From: Pseudomonadota bacterium | Lineage (GTDB): Archaea; Thermoplasmatota; SW-10-69-26; JACQPN01; JAJPHT01 | Assembly (NCBI GenBank): GCA_021325135.1 | Contig: JAJPHT010000029.1 | Span: forward strand, 168,144-232,143 | DNA length: 64,000 nt | Reading direction: 5' to 3' | Shown: positions 1 through 9,654 of the stretch, one piece after another | Layout of the letters: every line of letters begins with the position of its first letter | How positions within the stretch are numbered: the stretch's first letter is position 1 | Notes under the pieces: generated by a model | Databases searched by the model: none | What the model was told of the DNA's origin: nothing | What the model saw: only the letters and a program-made list of their open reading frames with translations | Translations under genes and position numbers: made by a program

Positions 1-1
1 C

Positions 2-1279
<1,278 letters not shown>

Positions 1280-1329
1280 CCCCGCCTTCGGGCAAGCTCC
1301 AAGAGGGAGGCGCGCCTGGGAGCGGAGCG

Positions 1330-2520
1330 ATGGCCGGCGCCGCCGCGGTGGGCGAGGAGAAACAGGCGACCCCGCCCGCCCCCAGCCGCTTCCTCCTGCG
1401 CGTCGCGCTGGTCTTCCTCGCGTGGTCCGCGCTGCACGTGGGCGTCGTGGGCGCGGTCTTCTGGACGGCCCTCCCCTGGTGGGCCGCGCCCCTGGCGTTC
1501 CTCGTCGCGGTGGCGCCCATCCCCGCGCTCCTCTCCAGCTTCCGCGAGGACGCGTATCCCGGCGCCCTCACGCGCGTCCTGGTGATGCGCCCCTTCTGGT
1601 ACGTGCAGCTGGGGCTGCCGCTGCTGAGCCTCGCCGCCGCGCTGGGCCTCCTCGCGGGCCTTCCCTTCGGCCACGCCCTCCTCTGGGGGCGCGCCGCGGT
1701 GGCGGGCACGGCCCTCCTCCTGGTGGCGCTCTACGTCGCGGGCTACCTGGGCTCGCGCCGCCTGGTGGTGCGCCGCGTCTCGTTCGCGTACCCCGACCTG
1801 CCCGAGGGGCTCGACGGGACGGTGGTCGCGCAGCTGTCGGACCTGCACGTGGGCCCGCACACGTCGCGCCGCTTCCTGAGGCGCATCGCCGCGGCGGTGG
1901 AGGCCGCGAAGCCCGACCTCATCGCGTACACCGGCGACCAGGTGGACGACTACGACCGCGACGTCGCGCGCTTCGCCCAGGTCTTCGGACCGCTGAAGGC
2001 GCCCCTGGGCGTCTTCGCCATCGCGGGCAACCACGACGTGTACGCCGGGTGGCCCGGCGTCAAGGCGGGCATGGAGGGCGCGGGCATGCGCGTGCTGGTC
2101 AACGACGCGGAGCCCGTGCGCCGCGGCGGCTCGGAGATGTGGATCGTGGGCACCGGCGACCCCGCCGGCGCGCAGGGGTTCGGCGGGCTGGCGCCCGAGG
2201 CCGCGCCCGACGTGCCCCTCGCGCTCTCCCGCGTGCCGCCCGGCGCGTTCACCCTGGCGTTGGCGCACAACCCCGCGCTCTGGCCCGCACTTGCGCAGCG
2301 CGGCGTCCACCTCACCCTCAGCGGCCACACGCACCACGGCCAATTCAGCATCCCCGCGCTGGGCTGGTCGCTGGCCTCGCCCTTCCTGGACCTGGCCATG
2401 GGGACCTACGAGCGCGCGGGCTCGCGGCTGCACATCCACCCGGGGACGAACTACTGGGGCATCCCCTTCCGGTTGGGCGCCTGGCCCGAGGTCACGCTGG
2501 TCACGCTGCGGCGCGCGTGA
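1330..2520 (+). CDS. membrane-anchored metallophosphoesterase (YkuE-like)
   Basis: Predicted calcineurin-like phosphoesterase with four N-terminal transmembrane segments (about residues 21-45, 51-70, 90-110, 117-140) and a catalytic domain from about residue 160. The metal-binding motifs appear in the right order: SDLHVG (Asp171, His173), YTGDQVDD, GNHDV and GHTHHGQ. This is the arrangement of the YkuE/YaeI group, which acts on phosphorylated lipids or other phosphoesters at the membrane; the substrate here is unknown. ATG start 50 bp after uvrB. Its last 70 bases overlap the end of the opposing DUF1440-like gene. Confidence 0.9.
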   Translation: MAGAAAVGEEKQATPPAPSRFLLRVALVFLAWSALHVGVVGAVFWTALPWWAAPLAFLVAVAPIPALLSSFREDAYPGALTRVLVMRPFWYVQLGLPLLSLAAALGLLAGLPFGHALLWGRAAVAGTALLLVALYVAGYLGSRRLVVRRVSFAYPDLPEGLDGTVVAQLSDLHVGPHTSRRFLRRIAAAVEAAKPDLIAYTGDQVDDYDRDVARFAQVFGPLKAPLGVFAIAGNHDVYAGWPGVKAGMEGAGMRVLVNDAEPVRRGGSEMWIVGTGDPAGAQGFGGLAPEAAPDVPLALSRVPPGAFTLALAHNPALWPALAQRGVHLTLSGHTHHGQFSIPALGWSLASPFLDLAMGTYERAGSRLHIHPGTNYWGIPFRLGAWPEVTLVTLRRA

Positions 2521-3053
2521 TCGCCCATCATGGCGCGCACCGGCCGCCGCACCGTCTCCGCCACCGCGCCGAAGAGGAGGTGCATGCCCAGGTTCCGCGC
2601 GACGGCCTTCGGCGGCTGCTGCGTCACCGGCGGCGCGAGGTCCAGCGCGGGCAGCGTCGCGGCGGGGAGCGCGGCCCACACGGCGGCGCCGAAGGGGAGG
2701 CCCCACCCCCACGTCGCGGCGGGCGTGGCCTCCGCGGCCATGCCGTAAAGCGCGCCGGTCACCGCGCCCGTGGCGTAGTGGACCACCTGGCCCGCGAGCT
2801 TCTTCTGCGTCTCGGGGACCTCCTCGCCCGTCAGGGGCTCCACGACGGCGTTGGCGACGGCGAGCTTGGGGTCCTCGCCCCCGCCCTTCCTCGCGCGCCG
2901 CTTGTCCATGCGCTTCATGGCGTAGCCCATCACACCCGCCGCGGCCACGCCCGCGATCGCGCCAGCCAACGCACCCTTCGCCAGGTCGGTGGGCGGCGGG
3001 ACGTGGGGCGCCCAGCGGGCAAGGCCCTGCTCCTTGGGAAGCTCCGGTTCCAT
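2451..3053 (-). CDS. DUF1440/YagU-like membrane protein
   Basis: About 200 residues. The body after residue 20 has alternating small-residue hydrophobic helices (GALAGAIAGVAAAGVMGYAMK, HYATGAVTGALYGMAAE, LPFGAAVWAALPAATLPAL, NLGMHLLFGAVAETVRR) that match the general look of DUF1440 inner-membrane proteins. Role unknown. I chose the ATG at 3053 because an upstream in-frame ATG would run through the divergent promoter and palindrome at 3097-3130. It is convergent with, and overlaps by 70 bp, the phosphoesterase gene. Confidence 0.65.
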   Translation of the reverse strand: MEPELPKEQGLARWAPHVPPPTDLAKGALAGAIAGVAAAGVMGYAMKRMDKRRARKGGGEDPKLAVANAVVEPLTGEEVPETQKKLAGQVVHYATGAVTGALYGMAAEATPAATWGWGLPFGAAVWAALPAATLPALDLAPPVTQQPPKAVARNLGMHLLFGAVAETVRRPVRAMMGDHARRSVTSVTSGQAPNRKGMPQ

Positions 3054-3096
3054 GGGGCCCCTTTTCACGGCCAACGTGCAAGTCTCCTTCCGACCG

Positions 3097-3130
3097 AAAC
3101 CCAAATACGTAACCATAGGGTTACGGGTTT
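3097..3130. promoter_or_regulatory. palindromic operator between DUF1440-like gene and SRPBCC-arsR operon
   Basis: Inner perfect inverted repeat GTAACC (3109-3114), spacer ATAG, GGTTAC (3119-3124); outer arms AAACCC (3097-3102) and GGGTTT (3125-3130). It ends two bases before the ATG at 3133 and lies in an unusually AT-rich strip. Because the operon encodes an ArsR-type repressor, autoregulation through this site is the simplest inference. Confidence 0.6.
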
Positions 3131-3132
3131 CC

Positions 3133-3570
3133 ATGGCGCGAAGCATCGTCCACGAGGTCGACTACCCGCACCCGCCCGAGCGCGTCTGGCGCGCGCTCAC
3201 CGACCCGCAGCAGATCGGCCAGTGGCTCATGGCCACCGACTTCAAGGCCGTCGTCGGAGCGAAGTACGAGATGCGCGCGAAGCCCATGCCCGGCTGGCGG
3301 GGCCTCGTCGAGGGGGAGGTCCTGGAGGTCGTCCCGCAGCGCAAGCTCGTCTACACCTGGCTGGGCAACGAGAAGGGGCCCCTCACCACCGTCACGTGGG
3401 AGCTGACGCCCACCGCCACCGGCACGCGCCTCAAGCTCACCCACAGCGGGTTCGCGGGCCTGCGCGGCTTCATCGCGTACAACGCGCTCAAGGGGGGCTG
3501 GGGGAAGAAGATCCTCCGCGAAGGGCTGCCCAGCGTGCTCGCGGGCAAGCCGGTGCCGAGCGTGCACTGA
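3133..3570 (+). CDS. SRPBCC/AHSA1-domain protein
   Basis: About 145 residues of the START/SRPBCC hydrophobic-ligand fold related to Hsp90 activator AHSA1. Typical features are the opening HEVDYPHPPERVWRALTDPQ, the central GEVLEVVPQRKLVYTW and TTVTWELTPTATGTRLKLTHSGF. The ATG at 3133 sits just inside the palindrome at 3097-3130, and the family's first strand begins a few residues later; an in-frame upstream start would extend into non-homologous sequence. The stop overlaps the ATG of the following ArsR gene (TGATG), which is the common AHSA1-ArsR two-gene arrangement. Confidence 0.9.
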   Translation: MARSIVHEVDYPHPPERVWRALTDPQQIGQWLMATDFKAVVGAKYEMRAKPMPGWRGLVEGEVLEVVPQRKLVYTWLGNEKGPLTTVTWELTPTATGTRLKLTHSGFAGLRGFIAYNALKGGWGKKILREGLPSVLAGKPVPSVH

Positions 3571-3932
3571 TGCAGAAGGCCCGCGGGAAGGGCAAGTCCG
3601 CGCGGCGCGAGGAGGCCGTCTACCGCGCCCTCGCGGACCCCACGCGGCGCCGCATCCTCGCGCTCCTCGCCGAGGCGCCCCGCTCCGTGGGCGCCCTGGC
3701 CGCGGAGTTCCCCTCCATCAGCCGCCCCGCCGTGTCGAAGCACCTGGCGCTCCTCGTGGAGGCGGGCCTCGCCGTGGCGGAGGCGCAGGGGCGCGAGCGC
3801 GTCTACTCGCTGGAGCCCTCGCCCCTCTCGGAGGTCGTCTCGTACGTCGCCACGCTGGACGCCTTCTGGGCCGAGCGCCTCGGCGGCCTGGGCGCGCACC
3901 TGGACCGCATGGCGCGCGAGGAAAAAGCCTGA
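3570..3932 (+). CDS. ArsR-family winged-helix repressor
   Basis: 120-residue transcriptional regulator. The HTH core is clear: YRALADPTRRRILALL, then SISRPAVSKHLALLVEAGLV-like recognition helix, then the wing with RERVYSLEP. No metal-binding ELCVCDL motif, so it is the AHSA1-partner type of ArsR and not an arsenic sensor. The ATG overlaps the stop of the SRPBCC gene by one base, so translation is probably coupled. Likely binds the palindrome upstream of its operon. Confidence 0.92.
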   Translation: MQKARGKGKSARREEAVYRALADPTRRRILALLAEAPRSVGALAAEFPSISRPAVSKHLALLVEAGLAVAEAQGRERVYSLEPSPLSEVVSYVATLDAFWAERLGGLGAHLDRMAREEKA

Positions 3933-3958
3933 AGCCCGGACGCCCCCTCGCGCGACGC

Positions 3959-4963
3959 ATGGACAAGCCCGCCCCCATCGGCGTCGAGATCACCCGCGGC
4001 GGCACCGTCGAGAGCGCCCACCGCGTGCACCTGGCCGTCGTCGACGGCGCGGGGCACCTCGTCGCGCACGCGGGCGACCCCTCGCGGGTCGCGTTCCTGC
4101 GCAGCGCTGCGAAGCCCTTCCAGGCCGTGCCCCTCGTGGCCTCGGGCGCCGCGGACGCCTTCGGCCTCGCGCCGCAGGAGCTTGCCCTCTGCTGCGGGAG
4201 CCACGGCGGCGAGCCCATGCACGTGCGCGTCGTCGAAGGCATGTTCGCCAAGGCCGGCATCAGCCCCGACCTCCTGCAGTGCGGCACGCACCCCTTGTGG
4301 AGCAAGGCCGCCAAGGAGGGGCTCGCGGGGGGCAAGCCCACGCCGAAGAACCACAACTGCAGCGGCAAGCACGCGGGCATGATGATCCTCCAGAAGCACC
4401 TGGGCGCGAATCCCGCGGACTACCTCGATCCGCAGAGCCCCGCGCAGCGCGCGATCCTCCGGGCCGTCGCGGAGTGCGCGGGCGTTCCCGAGGCCGAGGT
4501 GCGCGTCGGCACGGACGGGTGCAGCGTGCCCAACTTCGCGCTGAGCGTCGCCGCGGGGGCGCGCATGTTCGCGCGGCTCGCGATGCCCTCGGGCCCGCAC
4601 GCCGCGGCGCTCACGCGCCTTCGCGACGCCATGACCGCGCACCCCGAGATGGTGGGCGGCAGCGAGCGCTTCGACACCGCGCTCATGGGCGCCTCCGAGG
4701 ACCGCCTCGTGAGCAAGGCCGGCGCCGAGGGCGTGCAGGGCGTCGGCGACCTCGCCACGGGCCTGGGCCTGCTGCTCAAGGTCGAGGACGGGACCAGCCG
4801 CGCCGTGGCGCCCGCCACGGTGGAGGCGCTGCGGCAGCTGGCGTGGCTGGAGGGGCGCGCCTTCGAGGTGCTGGGCGACTGGTGGCGGCCCGCCATCACC
4901 AACTGGAGCGGCCGCGTCGTGGGGGAGACGAGGCCGGTTCTCACGCTGGAACGCACAGAATAG
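3959..4963 (+). CDS. L-asparaginase II family protein
   Basis: 334 residues of the asparaginase II family (PF06089, serine-hydrolase-like fold), predicted to hydrolyse L-asparagine to aspartate and ammonia in the cytoplasm. Family hallmarks are EITRGGTVESAHRVH at the N-terminus, FLRSAAKPFQAVPLV, CCGSHGGEPMHV, NHNCSGKHAGMM and GTDGCSVPNFAL. Length and motif order are normal. ATG start 26 bp after the arsR stop on the same strand. It converges on the membrane HTH gene, with a repeat element in between. Confidence 0.92.
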   Translation: MDKPAPIGVEITRGGTVESAHRVHLAVVDGAGHLVAHAGDPSRVAFLRSAAKPFQAVPLVASGAADAFGLAPQELALCCGSHGGEPMHVRVVEGMFAKAGISPDLLQCGTHPLWSKAAKEGLAGGKPTPKNHNCSGKHAGMMILQKHLGANPADYLDPQSPAQRAILRAVAECAGVPEAEVRVGTDGCSVPNFALSVAAGARMFARLAMPSGPHAAALTRLRDAMTAHPEMVGGSERFDTALMGASEDRLVSKAGAEGVQGVGDLATGLGLLLKVEDGTSRAVAPATVEALRQLAWLEGRAFEVLGDWWRPAITNWSGRVVGETRPVLTLERTE

Positions 4964-4971
4964 ACTCAGTT

Positions 4972-5088
4972 CGTCGCGCGCGCCGCAGCGCGCGTACCCA
5001 TGGGGGTTTCAGGGGGCGAAGCCCCCTGACGTGAAGGGAAAGAAGCAGACGCTCAAAACTTCAGGGGGCTGCGCTCCCCGAACCCCCC
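4972..5088. repeat. dispersed hairpin element, copy 1
   Basis: Intergenic element between convergent genes. It contains a 23-nt GC block (4972-4994, itself CGCGCG-rich and foldable), a hairpin TCAGGGGGC-GAA-GCCCCCTGA (5009-5029) and a second half-hairpin starting TCAGGGGGC at 5061. The last part supplies the stop codon and final residues of the leftward gene. A second copy with the same order is at 50420-50530; the 23-nt block is identical in both. Confidence 0.75.
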
Positions 5089-5603
5089 GCCTGCCGTCGC
5101 ACGAGCCACGCCCACGCCACGAGGCCCACGAAGGCCAAGGCGAGGCCCACGGTCAGCGCAAGGAAGAGGGGGTCGTGCTGGACGGGCGGGGTTTCTGTGG
5201 GGGTGGCGAGGCTCTTGGCGAAGCCGGTGGGCGCGGCCTCCGTGGCGTTGGCGACGCCGCTGCGCAGCCACATCCAGGCCGCCAGCGCGGCGGTGACCAG
5301 CGTGCCCAGGGCGGTGCTGAGGATGAGGGCCAGCGTGATGGTCTCGGGGTGGAGGAGGCGGCGGCCGGTCCACGAGAGCTGCCAGTAGACCCACTTGCGC
5401 TCCACGTCCTCCTCGATCTTCTGGATGAGTCCCACCTCGGCGAGCTTCTCCAGGTGCTCGAAGACCGTGGCCTTGTTGAGGTCCAGCTCGCGCGCCAGCT
5501 CGGTCACCGTCTTCTGGCGCTCGTCGAGCGCCTTGAGGATGTCCAGCCGCGTGTCCGAGGCGAGGGCCTTGAACACGGCGCGGTCCAGGGTGATCTTGTC
5601 CAC
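5061..5603 (-). CDS. membrane-anchored winged-helix regulator
   Basis: 180 residues. Residues 1-80 form an ArsR-like winged helix (FKALASDTRLDILKAL, LDLNKATVFEHLEKLAEVGL). Two transmembrane segments follow (about 88-110 and 146-166), separated by a polar, Thr/Pro-rich stretch likely outside the cell. Such HTH-2TM proteins are common in archaea as one-component membrane sensors; the signal is unknown. GTG start, consistent with the family's short N-terminus. The last residues (GSGSAAP) are encoded inside the repeat element at 4972-5088. Confidence 0.85.
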   Translation of the reverse strand: MDKITLDRAVFKALASDTRLDILKALDERQKTVTELARELDLNKATVFEHLEKLAEVGLIQKIEEDVERKWVYWQLSWTGRRLLHPETITLALILSTALGTLVTAALAAWMWLRSGVANATEAAPTGFAKSLATPTETPPVQHDPLFLALTVGLALAFVGLVAWAWLVRRQAGGSGSAAP

Positions 5604-5731
5604 GGCGTCCTATGCTGGGGCCGCGCGCTTCACGGTTGCGGAACCGGCGGGGAGGCGCCCAACGCCTTCCCTCCGTGGATCGTCCCGGTGGGCGAGCAAG
5701 GACTATGGGAGCGGGAAGCGCTCGGGAGGCG

Positions 5732-6220
5732 ATGACGGAAGAGCCTTTCCTCACCGTGGGACGCGCCGTGGCCATGGTGCTGATCCTGGCCGGCATCGCC
5801 GTCGTGATCACCGCGCCCTGGGATGACAGGCTCCAGAAGGCAGACTGCGACCAGGAGCCGCACGTGCTCTGCGACTCGTTTAGCCCGGTCCCTCCCGACC
5901 TGGCCGGTGTCCTCGCTGCGCTCCCGGGAGCGGTGGGTCTCGTGGGCTCGGCGTGGCTGCGCTCGGCGGCGGCTCCGAAGCTTGACGCGGGAGAGCGCCG
6001 GATCGCCCGCCTCGCGTGGGGCACCGCGCTGGTGGGCCTGGGCGGGTGGGCAACTGTCTCGGCACTGCTGGGAATCGTGGCCTCCGTCTGTGCCAACAAC
6101 CTCTGCACGCACCACGTGCTTCCCCGGGACGTCGTCGGGCTGGTGTGGTCCTCTGCCCTTCTTGTCGGAGGTCTTGTCTTCCTCGCCCGCGGGCTCCTGA
6201 AGAGCGCCGCGCCGACGTAG
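5732..6220 (+). CDS. hypothetical four-helix membrane protein
   Basis: About 162 residues with four hydrophobic helices (roughly residues 9-25, 52-70, 88-112, 133-155). A short loop contains several Cys residues (Cys in DCDQ, LCDS, VCANNLCTHH) that could form disulfides outside the membrane. No family recognised. I chose the ATG at 5732, preceded by GGAGG; an in-frame ATG at 5705 is an alternative. It is transcribed away from the membrane HTH gene. Confidence 0.6.
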   Translation: MTEEPFLTVGRAVAMVLILAGIAVVITAPWDDRLQKADCDQEPHVLCDSFSPVPPDLAGVLAALPGAVGLVGSAWLRSAAAPKLDAGERRIARLAWGTALVGLGGWATVSALLGIVASVCANNLCTHHVLPRDVVGLVWSSALLVGGLVFLARGLLKSAAPT

Positions 6221-6275
6221 CTCCACCGGAACGCATCCCCAAACGCACGTATCCCAAGAGCGACACTCCCTGCGT

Positions 6276-7241
6276 GTGGACGCCGCCTCCGCCGACGCGC
6301 TTCTCGCCCGCGTGCGCGGGGGGCGGACGCTCTGGGTGCTTCACGCCAACGCGGACGCGGACTGCGTGGGCTCCGCCGCCGCGCTCCAGCGCGCCTTCGG
6401 CGGCACCCTGGGAGCTCCCGACGGCCTCTCGCGCGAAGGGCGCGCGCTGGCGGAGCGGCTGGGGCTGGAGGTCGACCCGTGGCCCCACCCCGAGGCGTTC
6501 GACGTCCACGTCGCGGTGGACACCTCGTCGCGTGCCCAGTTGGGCCGCCTGGGGCCGCTCCTCGCCGCGCCCCTCCTGGTGGACCACCACGCGTATGGCG
6601 ATCTCCAGGCGGGCGCGCCCGCCAAGGCGTGGGACCCCGCGCGCGCCTCGTGCTGCGAGGTCGCGCTGGCGCTGCTGGACCGCGCGGGCGCCGCGCTGCA
6701 CGCGGACGTCGCCTTCGCGCTCCTCGTGGGGCTCCTCACCGACACGGCGCGCTTCCGCCACGCGGACCCCGCCGCCCTGCGCGCCGCCGCGCGGCTCGCC
6801 GAGGCCGCGGGCGCCACGATGGAGGACGCCTACGCCTTCCTGGAGCGCGTGGACGAGGAGATGGACGATCTCTCGGCGCGCAAGGCGACGCTCGTCGCCG
6901 CCTCCCGCGCGCAGGTGGACCAGTGGGGCCCCTGGCTCGTGGCCACGAGCGAAGTGGGCGCCTTCGACGGCGCGGCCGCCGCGGCGCTGGTGCGCGCGGG
7001 CGCCGACCTCGCGTTGGTGGCGCAGGAGAAGAGCGCCTCGGCGCGCATGTCGCTGCGCGCCAGCGTGCGCGCGAAGGAGGCGGGGCTTCACCTGGGCGAG
7101 GTCGCCAACGCGGCGGCGCGCGACGTGGGCTGGAGCGGCGGCGGGCACGAGGCCGCCGCGGGCCTCCAGGGGAAGCCGCCCCTGGCGCCCGCGCGCTCCG
7201 CGGTGCTGCGCCTGGCGCGGGCGAAGCTGGAGGCCGCCTGA
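6276..7241 (+). CDS. DHH-family phosphoesterase
   Basis: 321 residues, DHH domain followed by DHHA1. Motifs seen: HANADADCVGSA (metal ligands His24, Asp28 region), VAVDTSS, DHHAYGD (the DHH motif) and GLLTDTARF; the DHHA1 motif GGHEAAAG is near the C-terminus. The family hydrolyses phosphodiesters such as oligoribonucleotides or cyclic dinucleotide products; the exact substrate cannot be read from sequence. GTG start about 25 bp after a TATA-like cgtatccc, so probably leaderless. Its stop overlaps the ATG of the next gene (TGATG). Confidence 0.88.
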   Translation: MDAASADALLARVRGGRTLWVLHANADADCVGSAAALQRAFGGTLGAPDGLSREGRALAERLGLEVDPWPHPEAFDVHVAVDTSSRAQLGRLGPLLAAPLLVDHHAYGDLQAGAPAKAWDPARASCCEVALALLDRAGAALHADVAFALLVGLLTDTARFRHADPAALRAAARLAEAAGATMEDAYAFLERVDEEMDDLSARKATLVAASRAQVDQWGPWLVATSEVGAFDGAAAAALVRAGADLALVAQEKSASARMSLRASVRAKEAGLHLGEVANAAARDVGWSGGGHEAAAGLQGKPPLAPARSAVLRLARAKLEAA

Positions 7242-7726
7242 TGGCGAAGCGCAAGCGCCCGAAGTACGCCTACGAGGTCGCGCCCGACGTGCAGGCCATG
7301 CTGGAGGAGATCGTGCGCCTCCTCCCCGACGAGTTCCCCCACGTGGACGTGCGGCGCGTCGTGTGCTATCGTTCCCGCGGCTCCACCGCGCGCATCTACG
7401 CGCGCATCTGGAGCCTCCCGGGCATCTGGCAGGCCGCGCTGGGCGTCGAGGCGCACTACGTCGTCGAGGTCGTGGAGCGCTTCGACCGCGAGAGCCGCGA
7501 GGAGCAGGAGAAGACGATCCTCCACGAGCTTCTCCACATCCCCAAGACGTTCAGCGGCGCGCTGGTGCCGCACAACTGCTTCGGCAAGAAGATCAACTGT
7601 GAGGCGGAAGGGCGCCTGCACGCCAAGCTGGAGCGGGCCCGCGCGCTGGAGGCCCGGGCGCAGGCGGACGCGCAGCGCATCCTGGAGTCCTACGACCTGG
7701 GCCGCACGACGACGTCGGCGAAGTAG
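7241..7726 (+). CDS. putative archaeal metallopeptidase (HExxH)
   Basis: 161 residues with a zinc-protease motif HELLHIP (about residues 92-98) followed by PKTFSGALVPHNCFGKKINCEAE, where a further His/Cys/Glu could complete the metal site. This resembles a conserved family of small predicted archaeal/phage metallopeptidases. It is translationally coupled to the DHH phosphoesterase, and the C-terminal 40 residues are a charged helix. The last 37 bases overlap the opposing DUF1080-like gene. Confidence 0.8.
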   Translation: MAKRKRPKYAYEVAPDVQAMLEEIVRLLPDEFPHVDVRRVVCYRSRGSTARIYARIWSLPGIWQAALGVEAHYVVEVVERFDRESREEQEKTILHELLHIPKTFSGALVPHNCFGKKINCEAEGRLHAKLERARALEARAQADAQRILESYDLGRTTTSAK

Positions 7727-8295
7727 GCGTCGGTCCCCGTCCCGATCCAGAGGGCGACGCCGCCCCGCGCGTGCCCCATCTTGAGGTCCTTGACCAGGAG
7801 CGCGGGCTGCGACGAGGCGCCCACGAAGAGCTCCGCGCGCTCGCCGCGCACGACGACGCGCAGGCGCGTCCACGCGCCGGGCTCCATGTCGGCGTAGGAC
7901 TCGTAGACGCCCGGCGACTCGCCGCGCAGGCGATGCCAGGGCCAGTCGGGGAGCGAGGCGTACTGCGTCGTATGGTTGCGCCGAAGCTGGTCGTCCGCGC
8001 GGGCGTTGGTGGGGCGCACGAAGAGCAACTCGAACCGGGCGGAGCCCTCCTGCACGCGGAACGCGAGCCCCGCGAAGCCGCGCATGTCGGGGTCCGCGTC
8101 AGGGCGCCGGTCGGCCGCCAGCCAGCACTCGATCTCGCCGTCCTCGAAGAGACCCGGAAGGTGGGCCAGGGGCTCGACGCCGGGCGCGCCCATCTGCGAC
8201 TCGACCACGTGGACGGCACGCCGGCCGCGGTGCGTCGCGTCCGCGAGGTCCACGCCGCGGGGCGTCAGAGTGGCGGCCGAGAAGGCGGGCGGCAT
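7690..8295 (-). CDS. DUF1080/LamG-like jelly-roll protein
   Basis: About 201 residues matching the concanavalin-like fold of 3-keto-disaccharide hydrolase (DUF1080)-type domains: a strand pattern with FEDGEIECWLAA, FAGLAFRVQ, FELLFVRPTNA, WTRLRVVVRGERAELFV, LLVKDLKMG and ARGGVALWIGTGTDAYFADVVV. In cultured relatives such domains bind or process carbohydrates. No signal peptide is evident from the chosen ATG (8295). An in-frame upstream extension is Pro/Arg-rich and looks non-coding. Converges with the metallopeptidase gene. Confidence 0.72.
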   Translation of the reverse strand: MPPAFSAATLTPRGVDLADATHRGRRAVHVVESQMGAPGVEPLAHLPGLFEDGEIECWLAADRRPDADPDMRGFAGLAFRVQEGSARFELLFVRPTNARADDQLRRNHTTQYASLPDWPWHRLRGESPGVYESYADMEPGAWTRLRVVVRGERAELFVGASSQPALLVKDLKMGHARGGVALWIGTGTDAYFADVVVRPRS

Positions 8296-8493
8296 CGGAC
8301 CGGGCGGGCAGCGGCGCGGCCGTCTTTCAACGTATGCGGGCCCGGTCGGAGCCGGCCAGCCGGGAACCGGCAAGTGGCGAATCCCGCTTCTGGGATCGTC
8401 GTTTGTCCGGCGGGAAGGACGGTCGCTTGGACGGCGCCTACCCAAACGGGGGTAAATTACTTACCCTGTCATGGCCCATGGATTCGCGCCGAG

Positions 8494-8787
8494 GTGCGAC
8501 GCGTGCAGTCCGAAGGTTTCGTCTTCGAAGAGAAGCCCGTGTACGACTGGAACCACGTCCCCGTGGGGACCGTGAGCGGCGCCGTGCGCGATCCCAAGAC
8601 CCGCGCCGCCCGGCAGCTGGTCCTGCGCTTGACCCCGGAGGCCCAGACCGAGCTTGGGGCCGAGCAGCCCACCGTCGAGCTTCCCGCGTCCTTCGTCTTC
8701 GGCGTCCGCCGCGACAGCGTCACCCTGGACCGCTCGCTCAGCGAGCTCAAGAAGATCGATTTCTTCGCCTCGGTCATCAAGAAGTAG
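8494..8787 (+). CDS. PRC-barrel-like protein
   Basis: About 97 residues. The pattern VYDWNHVPVGTVSGAVRDPKTRAARQLVLRL followed by a second beta segment resembles the PRC-barrel proteins found near RNA-processing or cell-division genes in archaea. A TATA-like taaattac lies at 8451-8459. The first usable starts after it are GTG at 8494 and GTG at 8503; I give the longer one. It ends 29 bp before the convergent cis-prenyl synthase gene, with only a short pyrimidine tract between. Confidence 0.7.
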   Translation: MRRVQSEGFVFEEKPVYDWNHVPVGTVSGAVRDPKTRAARQLVLRLTPEAQTELGAEQPTVELPASFVFGVRRDSVTLDRSLSELKKIDFFASVIKK

Positions 8788-8816
8788 GTGCCCGGCCTCC
8801 TTCTTCTTTTCAAGGG

Positions 8817-9563
8817 CTACTTCCCGTAGCGCCGCTGCCGAAGCTGGTAGGTGCGGATCGCGCGCAGGAAGTCCACGCGGCGGAAGCCGGGCCAGAAGAC
8901 GTCGGTGAAGTAGAGCTCGCTGTACGCCATCTGCCAGAGCAGGAAGTTGCTGATGCGCTCCTCGCCGCTGGTGCGCAGGATGAGGTCGGGGTCGGGGAGG
9001 TGCGCCGTGTAGAGGTGCTTCGCGACGAGGGACTCGTCGATGTCCGAAGGCTTGACGCGGCCCGCCTTCACGTCCTCGGCGATGCCGCGGATGGCGTCGA
9101 GGATCTCCTGCCGGCCGCCGTAGGCGACGGCGATGGTGTAGAAGTAGGACGCGTAGTCGCGGGTGCGCTCCTCGGCGACGCGGATGGCCTCGCGGACGCG
9201 CTTGGGGAGGCGGTCCAATTGGCCGATGGCGCGGATGTGGATGCGGTTGCGGTGGACGCGCTCGTCGGCCGCCATCCGGAGGAAGTTCTCCTCGAAGAGC
9301 TCCATGAGGCGCTTGACCTCCATGGGGTTGCGGTTGAAGTTCTCGCTGGAGAACGCGTACACCGTGAGGTGCTTCACGTCCAGCTCCAGGCACCAGTCCA
9401 GCACGCTCTCCAGCGTGTCGCGGCCGTACTCGTGCCCCTTGAGGGCGGGCTCGCCCAGCGCCTCGGCGAAGCGGCGGTTGCCGTCCATGATGATGCCGAT
9501 GTGGCGGGGGACGGGCTCGCCCCTCACTTCCTTGAGGAGCGCGGCCTCGACGGTCTTGGCCAC
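8817..9563 (-). CDS. uppS: cis-prenyl diphosphate synthase (UppS family)
   Basis: Makes long-chain cis-polyprenyl diphosphate, the precursor of the dolichol-type lipid carrier used for archaeal glycosylation. All conserved regions are present: HIGIIMDGNRRFA (catalytic Asp and RR), TVYAFSSENFNR, AVAYGGRQEI, DPDLILRTSGEERISNFLLW and YSELYFTDVFWP. Start is uncertain: the GTG at 9563 is used, but the frame stays open upstream and a helix-forming stretch (IHEIKDRVGDAV) precedes it, so the true N-terminus could be a little longer. Downstream of UPF0173 on the same strand. Confidence 0.95.
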   Translation of the reverse strand: MAKTVEAALLKEVRGEPVPRHIGIIMDGNRRFAEALGEPALKGHEYGRDTLESVLDWCLELDVKHLTVYAFSSENFNRNPMEVKRLMELFEENFLRMAADERVHRNRIHIRAIGQLDRLPKRVREAIRVAEERTRDYASYFYTIAVAYGGRQEILDAIRGIAEDVKAGRVKPSDIDESLVAKHLYTAHLPDPDLILRTSGEERISNFLLWQMAYSELYFTDVFWPGFRRVDFLRAIRTYQLRQRRYGK

Positions 9564-9654
9564 CGCGTCGCCGACGCGGTCCTTGATCTCGTGGATCGGC
9601 GCTCCTCCTGGTCCGGGCTGACCCGCTGCCGGATGAAATAGATTGCTCCCGCGA

